A DNA stretch of 64,000 nucleotides from Arthrobacter sp. 24S4-2. GTDB taxonomy: Bacteria > Actinomycetota > Actinomycetes > Actinomycetales > Micrococcaceae. Below are positions 16,297 to 23,995 of this stretch, one piece after another. The notes beneath the pieces were generated by a model. The model was not told the DNA's origin and searched no databases. It was given only the letters and a program-made list of their open reading frames with translations. The stretch covers positions 3,100,001 to 3,164,000 of the forward strand of contig NZ_CP040018.1 in assembly GCF_005280255.1 (NCBI RefSeq), written 5' to 3'. Each line of letters begins with the position of its first letter. Position 1 is the stretch's first letter. The position numbers were made by a program, and so were the translations under genes.

Positions 16297-16790
16297 GCCC
16301 GGCAACCGCGGACAGCCCCGGTCCGAAGGCGAACACGGATGCGACCGATGCGGGCGGATGGCCGCAAAGATCCGCGTGACCTGGCCCGACGGGGCCATCT
16401 GCGGGATCTGCTTCACCACCGCACTGCGCACACGCGGATCCTGCTCCGGCTGCGGTGAAGAAAGGCTCCTTCCCGGCAAAGCCACCGACGGCACCGACAT
16501 CTGCGGGGACTGCACGGGCATCACCACCAACATGACCTGCGAGGGCTGCGGGACAGAAACCGAAAGATTCCGCGCCGGCAACTGCATCCCCTGCGTCCTC
16601 CGAACCGACCTGGAGCGATGCTCCACCCCCACACTCCCCCGGACTTGAGCCTCAAACGCCTGATCGGAGTGCTCACCGGCGCAGGGAGGCCCGAGAGCGT
16701 CTACACCTGGATGCGCGGGCCAACACCAAGGAACTCCTCACCGGGCTCGGCACCCGGAGCATCGCGCTCACTCACGAGTCTTTTTGGAGA
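16283..16790 (+). pseudogene. Zinc-finger partner protein of the recombinase module, frameshifted
   Basis: From the TTG at 16283 the frame encodes four to five Cys-x2-Cys knuckles (CDRCGR, CGICF, CSGCGEERLLPG, CGDCTG, CEGCGTE, CIPC) up to about 16615. The family sequence then continues in other frames. LKRLIGVLTGAGRPESVYTW is read from the frame of 16618. A third frame gives TKELLTGLGTRSIALTHESF up to about 16785. Two 1-nt losses, near 16616 and in the GGG at 16717-16719, would restore one protein. It probably binds DNA or regulates the recombinase. Broken copy or sequence errors; the adjacent nonsense codon favours decay. Confidence 0.65.
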
Positions 16791-16791
16791 G

Positions 16792-17025
16792 ACAGCAGGA
16801 CTAATCGTGGCGCGTGGCATGACATTGGAAAGCGCCGTCTGGTCCACGGCCGACATCCCCGCCCTGCTGAAATCGGACATCCTTAGCCAAAACGTTCGCA
16901 TGTTGATCGAGCCCATGGACGTCGACCCTGACGTTGCGGTCGTACACGCACTCGAGATGGCGAGCATCCTGCGCGCTGAGGGAGTTAACATTCCCGACCT
17001 GCGGCCAAGTCCTTCGGCACTCTGA
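16792..17025 (+). pseudogene. Fragment resembling a beta-keto-acid cleavage enzyme (BKACE, DUF849)
   Basis: About 77 codons fused in frame behind the zinc-finger remnant read AGLIVARGMTLESAVWSTADI, then RMLIEPMDVDPDVAVVHALE and ILRAEGVNIPDL. I recognise the pattern x-G-V-x-x-E-A-G-I-W-[ST]-x-x-D and the R-x-L-[IV]-E-P block of BKACE proteins, which cleave beta-keto acids with acetyl-CoA. The catalytic N-terminal half and the usual C-terminus are missing, so it is a remnant. A short dyad CTGAT-CCTA-ATCAG (17027-17040) follows. Family call is from memory and moderate. Confidence 0.45.
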
Positions 17026-17093
17026 ACTGATCCTAATCAGGACTAAGCTATGGCTTCCATGGAGCTGAGGCCAGTGCTGGTGACGTGGCTGGG

Positions 17094-18026
17094 CTAATTC
17101 CGAACCTGCCGCCGGACGTTCTGCTCGGGCGCCACCTTGGCAAGCAGCGTCCGCTCGGCCATCTGGGCCATTTTGCGCGTTGCCGGCGAAAGGAAGGCAG
17201 CCTCCCGCTGGATCAGGGCGATAGTGTCGTACAGGGGTTCGGAAAATGGAACCGCTTTGATGTTTTTCGGGAAACCCGGCCCGTTGACGATTGCCTGCGG
17301 GACGAAGGTGTCTGCCGCCCCCGCGGCCACAAGGCCCAGGGCGGTATCAACGTGTTCCACTTCAATGTCGGGATCTATCTTCAGGCCTTTGAGCCGGGCG
17401 CGCTCGAGAATCTGGCGGCGCGTGGGGTCGCGCCAGCCGGCAAATGCGTCATAAAGCACCAGCTTGGACTCCGCGAGTTCCTCAATGGTCATGGGGCCGC
17501 TGGAGGGATCGCGCCGCGCGGAGACGTAAAAAACCTCGTCCCGGAAGAGCGGCCTGACTTGGAGCCCCGTTTCGACCACGGGGAGAACGATAAGCCCCGC
17601 CTCAATTTCACCGGATGCCACAGATTCGGCCACGGCGACGGAGTTCAGGCCCACAAGCCGTACCTTCACCTTGGGATAGCGCCGGTGGAAGCGCTGGACG
17701 AGGTCGGCAAGATCATAGTGTGCCCCGTACCGCAGGACACCAAAGGTGCAGACGCCGCCTTCCAGCGATGTCATGGATTTCAGGGCCTCCACGCCGTTGT
17801 CAAAAGACGTCACGGACTGCAACGCATGGACCTGGAGCTCAACGGCGGCCGTGGTGGGAATGAGCCGTCTCCCGCCGCGGGTGAAGAGGCTGTGGTTGAG
17901 CTCCTGTTCCAGCCTGCTGATGAGCTCCGAGACGGACGCCTGGCTTGTTTCCAACTTTCGGGCCGCGGCGGTGAAGGAGCCGAGCTCATAGGCGGCGAGG
18001 AAGGCCCGGAGTTGGGCGAGGGTCAT
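17094..18026 (-). CDS. LysR-type transcriptional regulator
   Basis: 310 aa. The N-terminal winged helix-turn-helix is typical: LAQLRAFLAAYELGSFTAAARKL, then SQASVSELISRLEQELNHSLF (about 2-60). An effector-binding periplasmic-protein-like domain follows (TFGVLRYGAHYDLADLVQRF..). It is divergent from the HisD/HpsN-like gene with an LTTR box between them, so it most likely controls that gene and the ABC transporter and represses itself. TAGGAT ends 5 nt before its ATG, consistent with a leaderless transcript. The inducer is unknown. Confidence 0.92.
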   Translation of the reverse strand: MTLAQLRAFLAAYELGSFTAAARKLETSQASVSELISRLEQELNHSLFTRGGRRLIPTTAAVELQVHALQSVTSFDNGVEALKSMTSLEGGVCTFGVLRYGAHYDLADLVQRFHRRYPKVKVRLVGLNSVAVAESVASGEIEAGLIVLPVVETGLQVRPLFRDEVFYVSARRDPSSGPMTIEELAESKLVLYDAFAGWRDPTRRQILERARLKGLKIDPDIEVEHVDTALGLVAAGAADTFVPQAIVNGPGFPKNIKAVPFSEPLYDTIALIQREAAFLSPATRKMAQMAERTLLAKVAPEQNVRRQVRN

Positions 18027-18036
18027 GCTTCATCCT

Positions 18037-18051
18037 ATAGGGCAACCCTAT
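18037..18051. promoter_or_regulatory. LysR-type operator (T-N11-A dyad)
   Basis: ATAGGG-CAA-CCCTAT is a perfect inverted repeat containing the T-N11-A signature. It is centred about 66 nt upstream of the ATG at 18110, which is probably also the transcription start. That is the classic position of LysR activation sites. It lies 10 nt from the regulator's own ATG. Confidence 0.75.
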
Positions 18052-18097
18052 GACACGCACGTGTTCAGGTCCCGTTGTGCGATGGTTCGACTCCACG

Positions 18098-18103
18098 TAC
18101 GTT
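18098..18103 (+). promoter_or_regulatory. Leaderless-type -10 box for the HisD/HpsN-like gene
   Basis: TACGTT ends 6 nt before ATG 18110 and supports that codon rather than the in-frame ATG at 18050. Confidence 0.45.
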
Positions 18104-18109
18104 TGTGCC

Positions 18110-19429
18110 ATGCAACTGACAGAACGTGACCGAGGGCACATCCGGGGGAAATTCGCCACTCTGAAGGATCCCGCCATCGGCGGAGTCCCGGCCCAGCGGC
18201 TGCCGGAGGTCATCGAGACGGTTTCCAAGATGCTTGGCGACATCGAGAAGAACGGAATTGACGCCGTCGTCCGTTACTCACAGCAGCTCGACGGGTGGCA
18301 GGGAAAGAGCCTGGAGGTCGGCGAGGATGATCTTGCCAAGACCGGTGACTCACTCACTCCGGAACTGCGGGAGGCCCTGATGGCCAGCGCCGAGCGGACC
18401 AGGCTCTTCGCCGTCGAGCAACGCGAGCACCTCACCGATTTTGAGGCCGAGCTCCTCCCGGGCGTCTTTACCGGCCACAAGTACGTCCCCGTCGCGCGCG
18501 TCGGGGCCTACCTGCCTGCGGGCCGGTTCCCCATCCTCGCCAGCGCATTCATGACGGTGGGTGTTGCTAAGGCAGCCGGCGTCAGCAGCGTCATCTCCTG
18601 CACTCCGCCTGCCGGGCCGGATCGCGGACACCCGGCCGTTCTGTACGCCGCGTACCTCGCCGGAGTTGACCGGGCCTTTGTCCTCGGTGGGGTGCAGGCC
18701 ATGGCCGCCATGGCCTTCGGCCTTCTCGGAGAGCAACCGTCGGACATCCTGGTCGGTGCAGGCAACGCCTACGTCACCGAGGCCAAACGCCAGCTGTTCG
18801 GGCGCGTTGGCATCGACCTCCTGGCCGGCCCGTCAGAGGTTGCCGTCATCGCCGACGAAACCGCGGACCCGGAACTCGTCGCTGCAGATCTTCTGGGCCA
18901 GGCCGAACACGGCCCGCAGTCACCGGCGTCCCTCGTGACAACATCCCGTGAGCTGGGTGAGGAAGTCATCAGGCACGTCGACAAGCAGCTGCGCACGCTG
19001 GCCACCCGGGACATAGCCGGGCCCGCATGGCGGGACTACGGCACCGTCTACGTGGCGGAGGACCGGGAAACGGCAGTTCAGATCATGGACGTGCTGGCCC
19101 CTGAGCACCTGGAAATCCAGACCTCGGACGATTCGTACTATCACGCGAACCTGCAGAATTACGGCTCCCTCTTCCTGGGACCGTGGTCCACCGTGGCCTA
19201 CTCAGACAAGGGCACCTCCGGCACCAACCATGTGCTGCCCACCGGAGGGGGTGCCCGGTCATCAGCAGGGCTCTCCGTCTCCAGGTTCCTCAAACCGCTC
19301 ACCTACCAGCGGGTCGAAAAGGACGCGACCCCGCGCCTGGCCAACTACGTGGCGACGATATCCGACGTCGAGGGAATGGAAGCCCACAAGGCCACCGCGA
19401 CGCTTCGCCTCGACCGTTTCAACCGATAG
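18110..19429 (+). CDS. Histidinol dehydrogenase-family protein (HpsN-like subgroup)
   Basis: 439 aa. HisD-family catalytic elements are present: GQAEHG supplies the Glu-His pair, and GTSGTNHVLPTGGGAR the substrate/metal loop. The segment GHKYVPVARVGAYLPAGRFP and the preceding long N-terminus resemble sulfopropanediol 3-dehydrogenase (HpsN) and relatives more than the biosynthetic HisD. It sits in a transport operon and not with his genes. It probably oxidises a small alcohol in two steps via an aldehyde to an acid with NAD+ and Zn2+. A BKACE-like fragment lies beyond the regulator. The substrate is inferred to be catabolic and imported by the adjacent ABC system. Confidence 0.82.
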   Translation: MQLTERDRGHIRGKFATLKDPAIGGVPAQRLPEVIETVSKMLGDIEKNGIDAVVRYSQQLDGWQGKSLEVGEDDLAKTGDSLTPELREALMASAERTRLFAVEQREHLTDFEAELLPGVFTGHKYVPVARVGAYLPAGRFPILASAFMTVGVAKAAGVSSVISCTPPAGPDRGHPAVLYAAYLAGVDRAFVLGGVQAMAAMAFGLLGEQPSDILVGAGNAYVTEAKRQLFGRVGIDLLAGPSEVAVIADETADPELVAADLLGQAEHGPQSPASLVTTSRELGEEVIRHVDKQLRTLATRDIAGPAWRDYGTVYVAEDRETAVQIMDVLAPEHLEIQTSDDSYYHANLQNYGSLFLGPWSTVAYSDKGTSGTNHVLPTGGGARSSAGLSVSRFLKPLTYQRVEKDATPRLANYVATISDVEGMEAHKATATLRLDRFNR

Positions 19430-19455
19430 AACCCACCACTAGCAAAAGGCACGTC

Positions 19456-20271
19456 ATGATGAATACAAAGATGCTCCGCAGGCGCTTCGCTGTCCTGGTG
19501 CCCATGGGCCTTGTTGTTGCCCTGGCCATGACGGCATGTGGTTCAGGAGGCGGGACAGGCGGCGGCACGGGCGGCGCTGAACAGAAGACCATCACCATCG
19601 CAACGTCCAACGATGCACCCTTCTCCTTTACCGATCAGGCGTCCGGCGAACTCAAAGGCATTGACGGGGACATGATCAAGGCCATCGCCGATTCCAAGGG
19701 CTGGAAGATCAAGGTCTTCACCTCGGAGTTTGCCACGCTGATCGCGGCGCTGAACGCCAAGAAGGCCGACGTCATCGTGGATGCCATGTACATCACGGAC
19801 GACCGCAAGAAGGAGATCAACTTTACCGATCCGTGGTACACCGAAGGCGAAGCAATGGTGGTGCCCGCGAACTCCACCCTGGCCTCCCGGGACGATGTGA
19901 AGGGCAAGGTCCTGGGGGCGCAGACGGGCACCGTGTTCAAGGATCTGGTGGACAGTCTGGGCGGGAGCCAGGTCAAGCTCTTCGACTCGCAGGCTGCCCT
20001 GCTGGCCGCCGTGGAAAACAAGCAGGTTGACGCCGTTTTCACCGACAGTGCCGTGATTGGCTACAGCCTGGTCCAGAAGCCCAACCCCAAGCTGAAGCTC
20101 GTGGCGCCCTACAAGCCTTACTACCCGGGCATCATCGGGGCCGGAGTGCGCAAGGACGATTCGCAGCTGCTGCAGGACCTGAATTCGGGGCTGGCGGAGC
20201 TCAAGAAATCGCCGAAGTACCTCGAGATTCTCAAGAAGTACGGCCTCGGCGAAGCCAACATGTCCAAGTAG
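19456..20271 (+). CDS. ABC transporter substrate-binding lipoprotein (family 3)
   Basis: 271 aa. The signal peptide has a basic start (KMLRRR), a hydrophobic core and the lipobox MTAC, then a Gly-rich linker. The mature part shows the polar-amino-acid SBP pattern: ATSNDAPFSFTDQASGELKGIDGDM, then DVIVDAMYITDDRKKEINFTDPW, and GAQTGTVFKDLV. It should capture a small polar solute outside the membrane and deliver it to the permease encoded 80 nt downstream. It follows the dehydrogenase gene by 26 nt with AAAGG as ribosome-binding site. Confidence 0.9.
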   Translation: MMNTKMLRRRFAVLVPMGLVVALAMTACGSGGGTGGGTGGAEQKTITIATSNDAPFSFTDQASGELKGIDGDMIKAIADSKGWKIKVFTSEFATLIAALNAKKADVIVDAMYITDDRKKEINFTDPWYTEGEAMVVPANSTLASRDDVKGKVLGAQTGTVFKDLVDSLGGSQVKLFDSQAALLAAVENKQVDAVFTDSAVIGYSLVQKPNPKLKLVAPYKPYYPGIIGAGVRKDDSQLLQDLNSGLAELKKSPKYLEILKKYGLGEANMSK

Positions 20272-20351
20272 CATTCGGCACCGGGCAGGGCCGGCGGACC
20301 CGCTCCACGGGAGTGCTATCGGCCGGCCCGACCCTAATCTAGGGATCCTTA

Positions 20352-21005
20352 ATGGACTTCATCAACAACACCCTCGCCGTTTTTCCGGCACTGCTGGTGG
20401 CCGTACCCGTCGTGGTGCAACTGGCGCTTGGCGCCATGCTGCTGGCGCTGGTACTGGGCCTGCTGATCGCCCTGGCACGCATTTCCTCGATCAAGATCCT
20501 CCGCGGGATTGCGACCTTCTACCTGGAGGTCATCCGAGGAACCCCGTTGCTGGTGCAGCTGGTCTACATCTTCTTCGTCCTCCCCAGCATCGGCGTGGAA
20601 ATCGAACCCGTTCCAGCCGGCATCCTGGGCTTGGGGCTCAACTATGCCGCGTACCTCTCCGAGGTTTTCCGCTCCGCGATCCTGTCGGTGGAACACGGCC
20701 AGACCGAAGCCGCACTGTCCCTTGGCTACACCCCCTCGAAGACCCTGTGGAAAGTGGTGATCCCGCAGTCTTTTGTGGTCTCCATGGGACCGATAGGCAA
20801 CTACTTCATTGCCATGATCAAGGACACCGCGCTGACATCGGTGATCGCAGTGACCGAGATCCTGAAGACCGCCAACATCCTGAACAGCCAGACTTTCCAG
20901 ACCACGGCCATCTATACCGCTGCGGCGATTCTCTATCTGATTATCAGCCTCCCACTCTCGCGCGTCGTGGTGGTGCTTGAACGAAAGGCACGGGCCAATG
21001 GCTGA
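20352..21005 (+). CDS. Polar amino acid-type ABC transporter permease (HisM/GlnP family)
   Basis: 217 aa with about five hydrophobic segments. The signature FYLEVIRGTPLLVQLVYIFF and the EAA loop (EHGQTEAALSLGYTPSKTLWKVVIPQ) define the family. It forms the membrane channel of the transporter with the SBP and the ATPase. Its stop overlaps the ATPase start by 8 nt, so the two are translationally coupled. Confidence 0.93.
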   Translation: MDFINNTLAVFPALLVAVPVVVQLALGAMLLALVLGLLIALARISSIKILRGIATFYLEVIRGTPLLVQLVYIFFVLPSIGVEIEPVPAGILGLGLNYAAYLSEVFRSAILSVEHGQTEAALSLGYTPSKTLWKVVIPQSFVVSMGPIGNYFIAMIKDTALTSVIAVTEILKTANILNSQTFQTTAIYTAAAILYLIISLPLSRVVVVLERKARANG

Positions 21006-21834
21006 CGAGACCATCATCGACGTCCACGATGTCCACAAGACGTTCGTCTCGCAGACGAAGAGGACTCTGTGGGGCCGGCTGACGGGCCGGGCCCACGTGG
21101 AAAAGAGGGTGGAAGTGCTCAAGGGAGTGGATCTTGTTGTCCACCGCGGTGAGACCATCGCCATCCTGGGGTCCAGCGGCTCCGGCAAAAGCACGTTGCT
21201 GCGCTGCATCAACAAACTCGAAACCATTGACGCCGGCCGTATTTACGTCAACGGGCACCTCATCGGCTACGAGGAACGCGACGGCGAGCTGATCGCCGAA
21301 AAGGCATCCATCACCGCCCAGAAGCGCACGGACATTGGCTTCGTGTTCCAGCACTTCAACCTGTTCCTCAACAAGACGGCCCTGGGCAACGTCATGGCTC
21401 CGCTGCGGGACGTCAAGAAGCTCTCAGCGGCCGAGGCCCGGAGCATCGCAGTGCCCAACCTGGAAATGGTGGGACTGGCCGACAAGATGGAGAACTATCC
21501 CAGCAAGCTCTCCGGCGGCCAGAAGCAGCGCGTTGCCATCGCCCGTGCCCTCGCCATGGAGCCCAGCGTGATGCTCTTCGACGAGCCGACATCCGCCCTG
21601 GACCCCGAACTGGTGGGTGAAGTCCTCGCCGTCATCAAGAAAATCGCCCAACAGGGGACCACGATGGTCATCGTCACCCACGAGATGCAGTTCGCCCGGG
21701 ATATCGCTGACCGCATTGTCGTCATGGACCAAGGGGTGATCGTGGAGGAGGGGCCTCCCAGCCGGATCTTCACCACGCCGCAGCATCCGAAGACCCGGGC
21801 CCTGCTGAGCCGGTCGGGCATCCTGCCGGCGTAA
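20998..21834 (+). CDS. Polar amino acid-type ABC transporter ATP-binding protein (GlnQ family)
   Basis: 278 aa from ATG 20998. Walker A is GSSGSGKST, the Q-loop lies in FVFQHFNLF, the signature is LSGGQKQRVAIARAL, Walker B is VMLFDEPTSALDPE and the switch is VTHEM. An extra segment between strands (TKRTLWGRLTGRAHVEKR, about 16-33) and a longer Q-loop approach (YEERDGELIAEKASITAQKR) make it larger than a plain GlnQ. It energises uptake of the substrate handled by the upstream dehydrogenase. A weak GC hairpin follows the stop. Confidence 0.93.
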   Translation: MADETIIDVHDVHKTFVSQTKRTLWGRLTGRAHVEKRVEVLKGVDLVVHRGETIAILGSSGSGKSTLLRCINKLETIDAGRIYVNGHLIGYEERDGELIAEKASITAQKRTDIGFVFQHFNLFLNKTALGNVMAPLRDVKKLSAAEARSIAVPNLEMVGLADKMENYPSKLSGGQKQRVAIARALAMEPSVMLFDEPTSALDPELVGEVLAVIKKIAQQGTTMVIVTHEMQFARDIADRIVVMDQGVIVEEGPPSRIFTTPQHPKTRALLSRSGILPA

Positions 21835-21854
21835 CGGTCTCTTGGAACAGGGCC

Positions 21855-21884
21855 GGTGGGGAGATCCGGACCGGCCTCCCCGCC
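21855..21884 (+). terminator. Hairpin after the ABC operon
   Basis: GGTGGGGAG (21855-21863) can pair with CTCCCCGCC (21876-21884), 20 nt past the ATPase stop. No U-tract follows. Confidence 0.4.
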
Positions 21885-21904
21885 GTCCCGTTGACTACGG
21901 CACC

Positions 21905-22190
21905 GTTCCGCCGGCATTTCGATCTTGTGCTTACAGGCAGCGAATAAGATCCGGTCCGCGACCATCGAAGAGCGGGTATTGCCGGCCGGGCAGGTCACGA
22001 TCCCGGCATCCTCATCAACGGAAAAGTCATCGAGAGTGAAGCCGCCCTCCACGGCCGGGCACAGCGGCCAAGGCTTGATGACGACATGGGCCTTGAACCC
22101 GTCCTGCTGCCGGGACTGCGTCTTATGCGCGTGCCTGACCTCCGGATCCACGGTGGAGATCACCCTGTTCCGACGCCACTTTCCGTGCGA
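21905..22190 (-). pseudogene. Internally deleted transposase remnant
   Basis: The minus-strand frame carries RVISTVDPEVRHAHKT and QDGFKAHVV, the catalytic-core block of IS1182-type transposases. It then jumps directly to VEGGFTLDDFSVDEDAGIVTCPAGNT and a broken Cys-rich segment that normally lie much further downstream. Both ends are missing. It differs from the intact IS at 8-9.5 kb. It abuts and truncates the reductase fragment to its right. Confidence 0.7.
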
Positions 22191-22294
22191 TCCGCCAGCG
22201 ACCGTCCGTGCTGTCGGAGCCCTCGGCCGGCTCAACATCCTGCCCGGAGACCAGCGCCAACGGGGCCACCGACTCCGCCGCCCTGCCCTCGAGA

Positions 22295-22467
22295 CCGTCC
22301 GTGTCGATGGAGCCTAGCAGTGCCTTCGCCTCGCCGGTCTCGTCGTCGGAATACGCCCACTGCCAGCCGCCGAATTCGAAGCCGCCCTCACGGTCCTCCT
22401 CGGGGCCGCCCGGCGCCTGGTACACGCCGTCGAGGGTGATGAACAGGTCGACGGAGAGGATCCCCAT
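22295..22467 (-). pseudogene. 5' fragment of a DHFR/RibD-like reductase
   Basis: The ATG at 22467 with AAGGAG upstream starts MGILSVDLFITLDGVYQAPG, then GGFEFGGWQWAYSDDETGEA. This is the typical N-terminus of YyaP/YwjB-type dihydrofolate-reductase-fold proteins. After about 57 residues homology ends and the frame runs into the transposase remnant, so three quarters of the gene are lost. Confidence 0.7.
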
Positions 22468-22663
22468 GGTGTGCTCCTTTGCGTGAACGGCGACCGGATG
22501 CCGCCTCTACCCGTGCCTCGATCGGGAGGGCCCGGAATCGACATCACTGCGTGCCACACCAGCGACGAGCGCACGGCAGGTAGAGATGGACGCGGGCGGA
22601 GACGCTGTGCCGGTGGCGGCACCATCCAGGTGCCGCCGCAACTGAGACAGATCAAATCGCGGA

Positions 22664-22816
22664 TCATGCCTTAGCCTTCCGCTTCACCCAGCCCCACACG
22701 CCTGTAGCCACAAACAGGACGAGGCCGATGATGGCCAGCCAAATCAGGCCCTTCACGGCAAAACCAACGATTGACAGAACAAGCCAGATAACCAGAAGCG
22801 CAATTATTAGTCCCAT
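22664..22816 (-). CDS. 50-residue hydrophobic membrane protein
   Basis: Reading from ATG 22816 gives MGLIIALLVIWLVLSIVGFA, then VKGLIWLAIIGLVLFVATGV and a WGWVKRKAKA tail. Two closely spaced transmembrane helices end in a positively charged C-terminus, so both ends are probably cytoplasmic. I recall similar 45-55 residue proteins in many actinobacteria, without known function. Confidence 0.7.
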   Translation of the reverse strand: MGLIIALLVIWLVLSIVGFAVKGLIWLAIIGLVLFVATGVWGWVKRKAKA

Positions 22817-22931
22817 ACCGGCATCCTACTCCCCGGTAAATCCGACCAGGTCGACCCGGGCGGCAGCGGCTGCACCTTTAGTGACTCGGGATCGGTCACT
22901 CTGGCCGTTTGCGATTCTTTTGGGGGATTTA

Positions 22932-23243
22932 GTGGCTCGGACACACAACGCACAGGTTTTTCTCACAGGGGTGATCCTGATGCCGCTCGGCTGGTTACTT
23001 TTCGGCCCGCTCGGGGTCCGGTCAGCCAACCCCGAGTACAGAAACGATGAGGACTTGTACACCGTACTCACCCTGTTCGGCGGTTTCCTGTTGCTGCTAG
23101 GAACTGCTCTTGTTCTCGCTGGTATCTTCCGCGCACTTCGCCAAGTCGACAGCCTGCCTGCAGTTGACCGAAAGGCCTCCCTGGCCGCGGACCCGGAAGC
23201 GCCCGGAACTAATTCTGAGTTCCCACCCGGAACCTGGCAATGA
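22932..23243 (+). CDS. Small two-helix membrane protein of unknown function
   Basis: 103 aa from the GTG at 22932, chosen because GGGGGA lies 4 nt upstream. Two hydrophobic helices (VFLTGVILMPLGWLLFGPLG and LFGGFLLLLGTALVLAGIF) flank a polar loop with acidic residues (NPEYRNDEDLY). The C-terminal tail is Pro-rich and disordered. No family is recognised. Confidence 0.6.
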   Translation: MARTHNAQVFLTGVILMPLGWLLFGPLGVRSANPEYRNDEDLYTVLTLFGGFLLLLGTALVLAGIFRALRQVDSLPAVDRKASLAADPEAPGTNSEFPPGTWQ

Positions 23244-23417
23244 ATCCCCTGTCGGTGATACCGGGCGGTACAACGCTCGTTTGGCTGCTGCACGCGTACC
23301 TGCGGAAGAATCAATTATCGGTGTGACCGGATTTCCGCGCTTTCTCCCTCGGGGCCCGCGATGCGCTGGCATCGTAATTCCACGCGTAAAGGCCAATTCT
23401 CCGCCCCGTGAAGGTGG

Positions 23418-23648
23418 CTAGCAACGCTCGACGCGGTCGGCAACGATAGAGAATTCATCTTGCTGCGCCTCGTGCCACGTGAGCATTACGTCCTCGCCTG
23501 GGACAAGCTCAAGAAACTCTTTCGCCGTCTGAACGGTGCAGGAAAAATGGGCGAAGCACTCTGCGGCCACGCCCTCGATCTGGATAGACCCCCACCCTTC
23601 TTCGCGGTGCCACGTTTTGACGGTTCCCTTACTTGGAGGTTCGTCCAT
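23418..23648 (-). CDS. Cold-shock-domain-like small protein
   Basis: 76 aa from ATG 23648 (an in-frame ATG at 23666 adds six residues). GTVKTWHREEGWGSIQIEG aligns with the G-x-V-K-W-F-x-x-x-x-G-F-G-F-I start of cold-shock domains. EFLELVPGEDVMLTWHEAQQDEFSIVADRV matches the last strands. The RNP1 aromatic residues are partly replaced (Trp/Ser for Phe/Phe), so nucleic-acid binding may be weak. Monocistronic. Confidence 0.65.
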   Translation of the reverse strand: MDEPPSKGTVKTWHREEGWGSIQIEGVAAECFAHFSCTVQTAKEFLELVPGEDVMLTWHEAQQDEFSIVADRVERC

Positions 23649-23666
23649 GTCACCGATGCTAGTCAC

Positions 23667-23995
23667 CCGGGACGAATGCTCCGCCGTTCCATTGACTTGT
23701 AGGTCCGATGTGTCAGACGACCACTTTCAGCCTCGGTAAGGGTTTCCCAAATGGGCAGTAAACCGCCGCTCAAAGCTGCGCTGCAACACTAGCCCTCGGG
23801 CAACCAGCAGCTGAAAACCGGGAAAGCACTGACTGGTTTCCCTGCCCCAGCCATGGTCCCGTTTGGCCTTCCCCAACGGGACCCTGAACACCAATACCCA
23901 AAGTTGTGCAGACGGTGTCTGGGCTTCTGGCCCAAGCCGCCCGCTCCGGCTTATCATGAGGTCCCGGAACGGAAACTAAGCGGGGTCCGCCTAAC
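23667..23995. other. Intergenic region without recognisable features
   Basis: Apart from the immediate upstream sequence of the cold-shock-like gene I see no coding signal, RNA gene or strong dyad in these 329 nt. Confidence 0.5.

Noticed and set aside
17094..18053. Plus-strand 322-codon frame opposite the LysR gene
   Set aside because: The minus-strand LysR protein has unambiguous domains; the plus frame shows none.
18080..18095. GGTTCGACTCC resembles a tRNA T-arm
   Set aside because: No acceptor, D or anticodon arm can be folded around it; it lies inside the LysR/dehydrogenase intergenic promoter region.
22314..22667. Minus-strand 117-codon frame starting just before the small membrane protein stop
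   Set aside because: It overlaps the reductase fragment, whose frame has clear homology, and the translation is Pro/Arg/Ser-rich without motifs.
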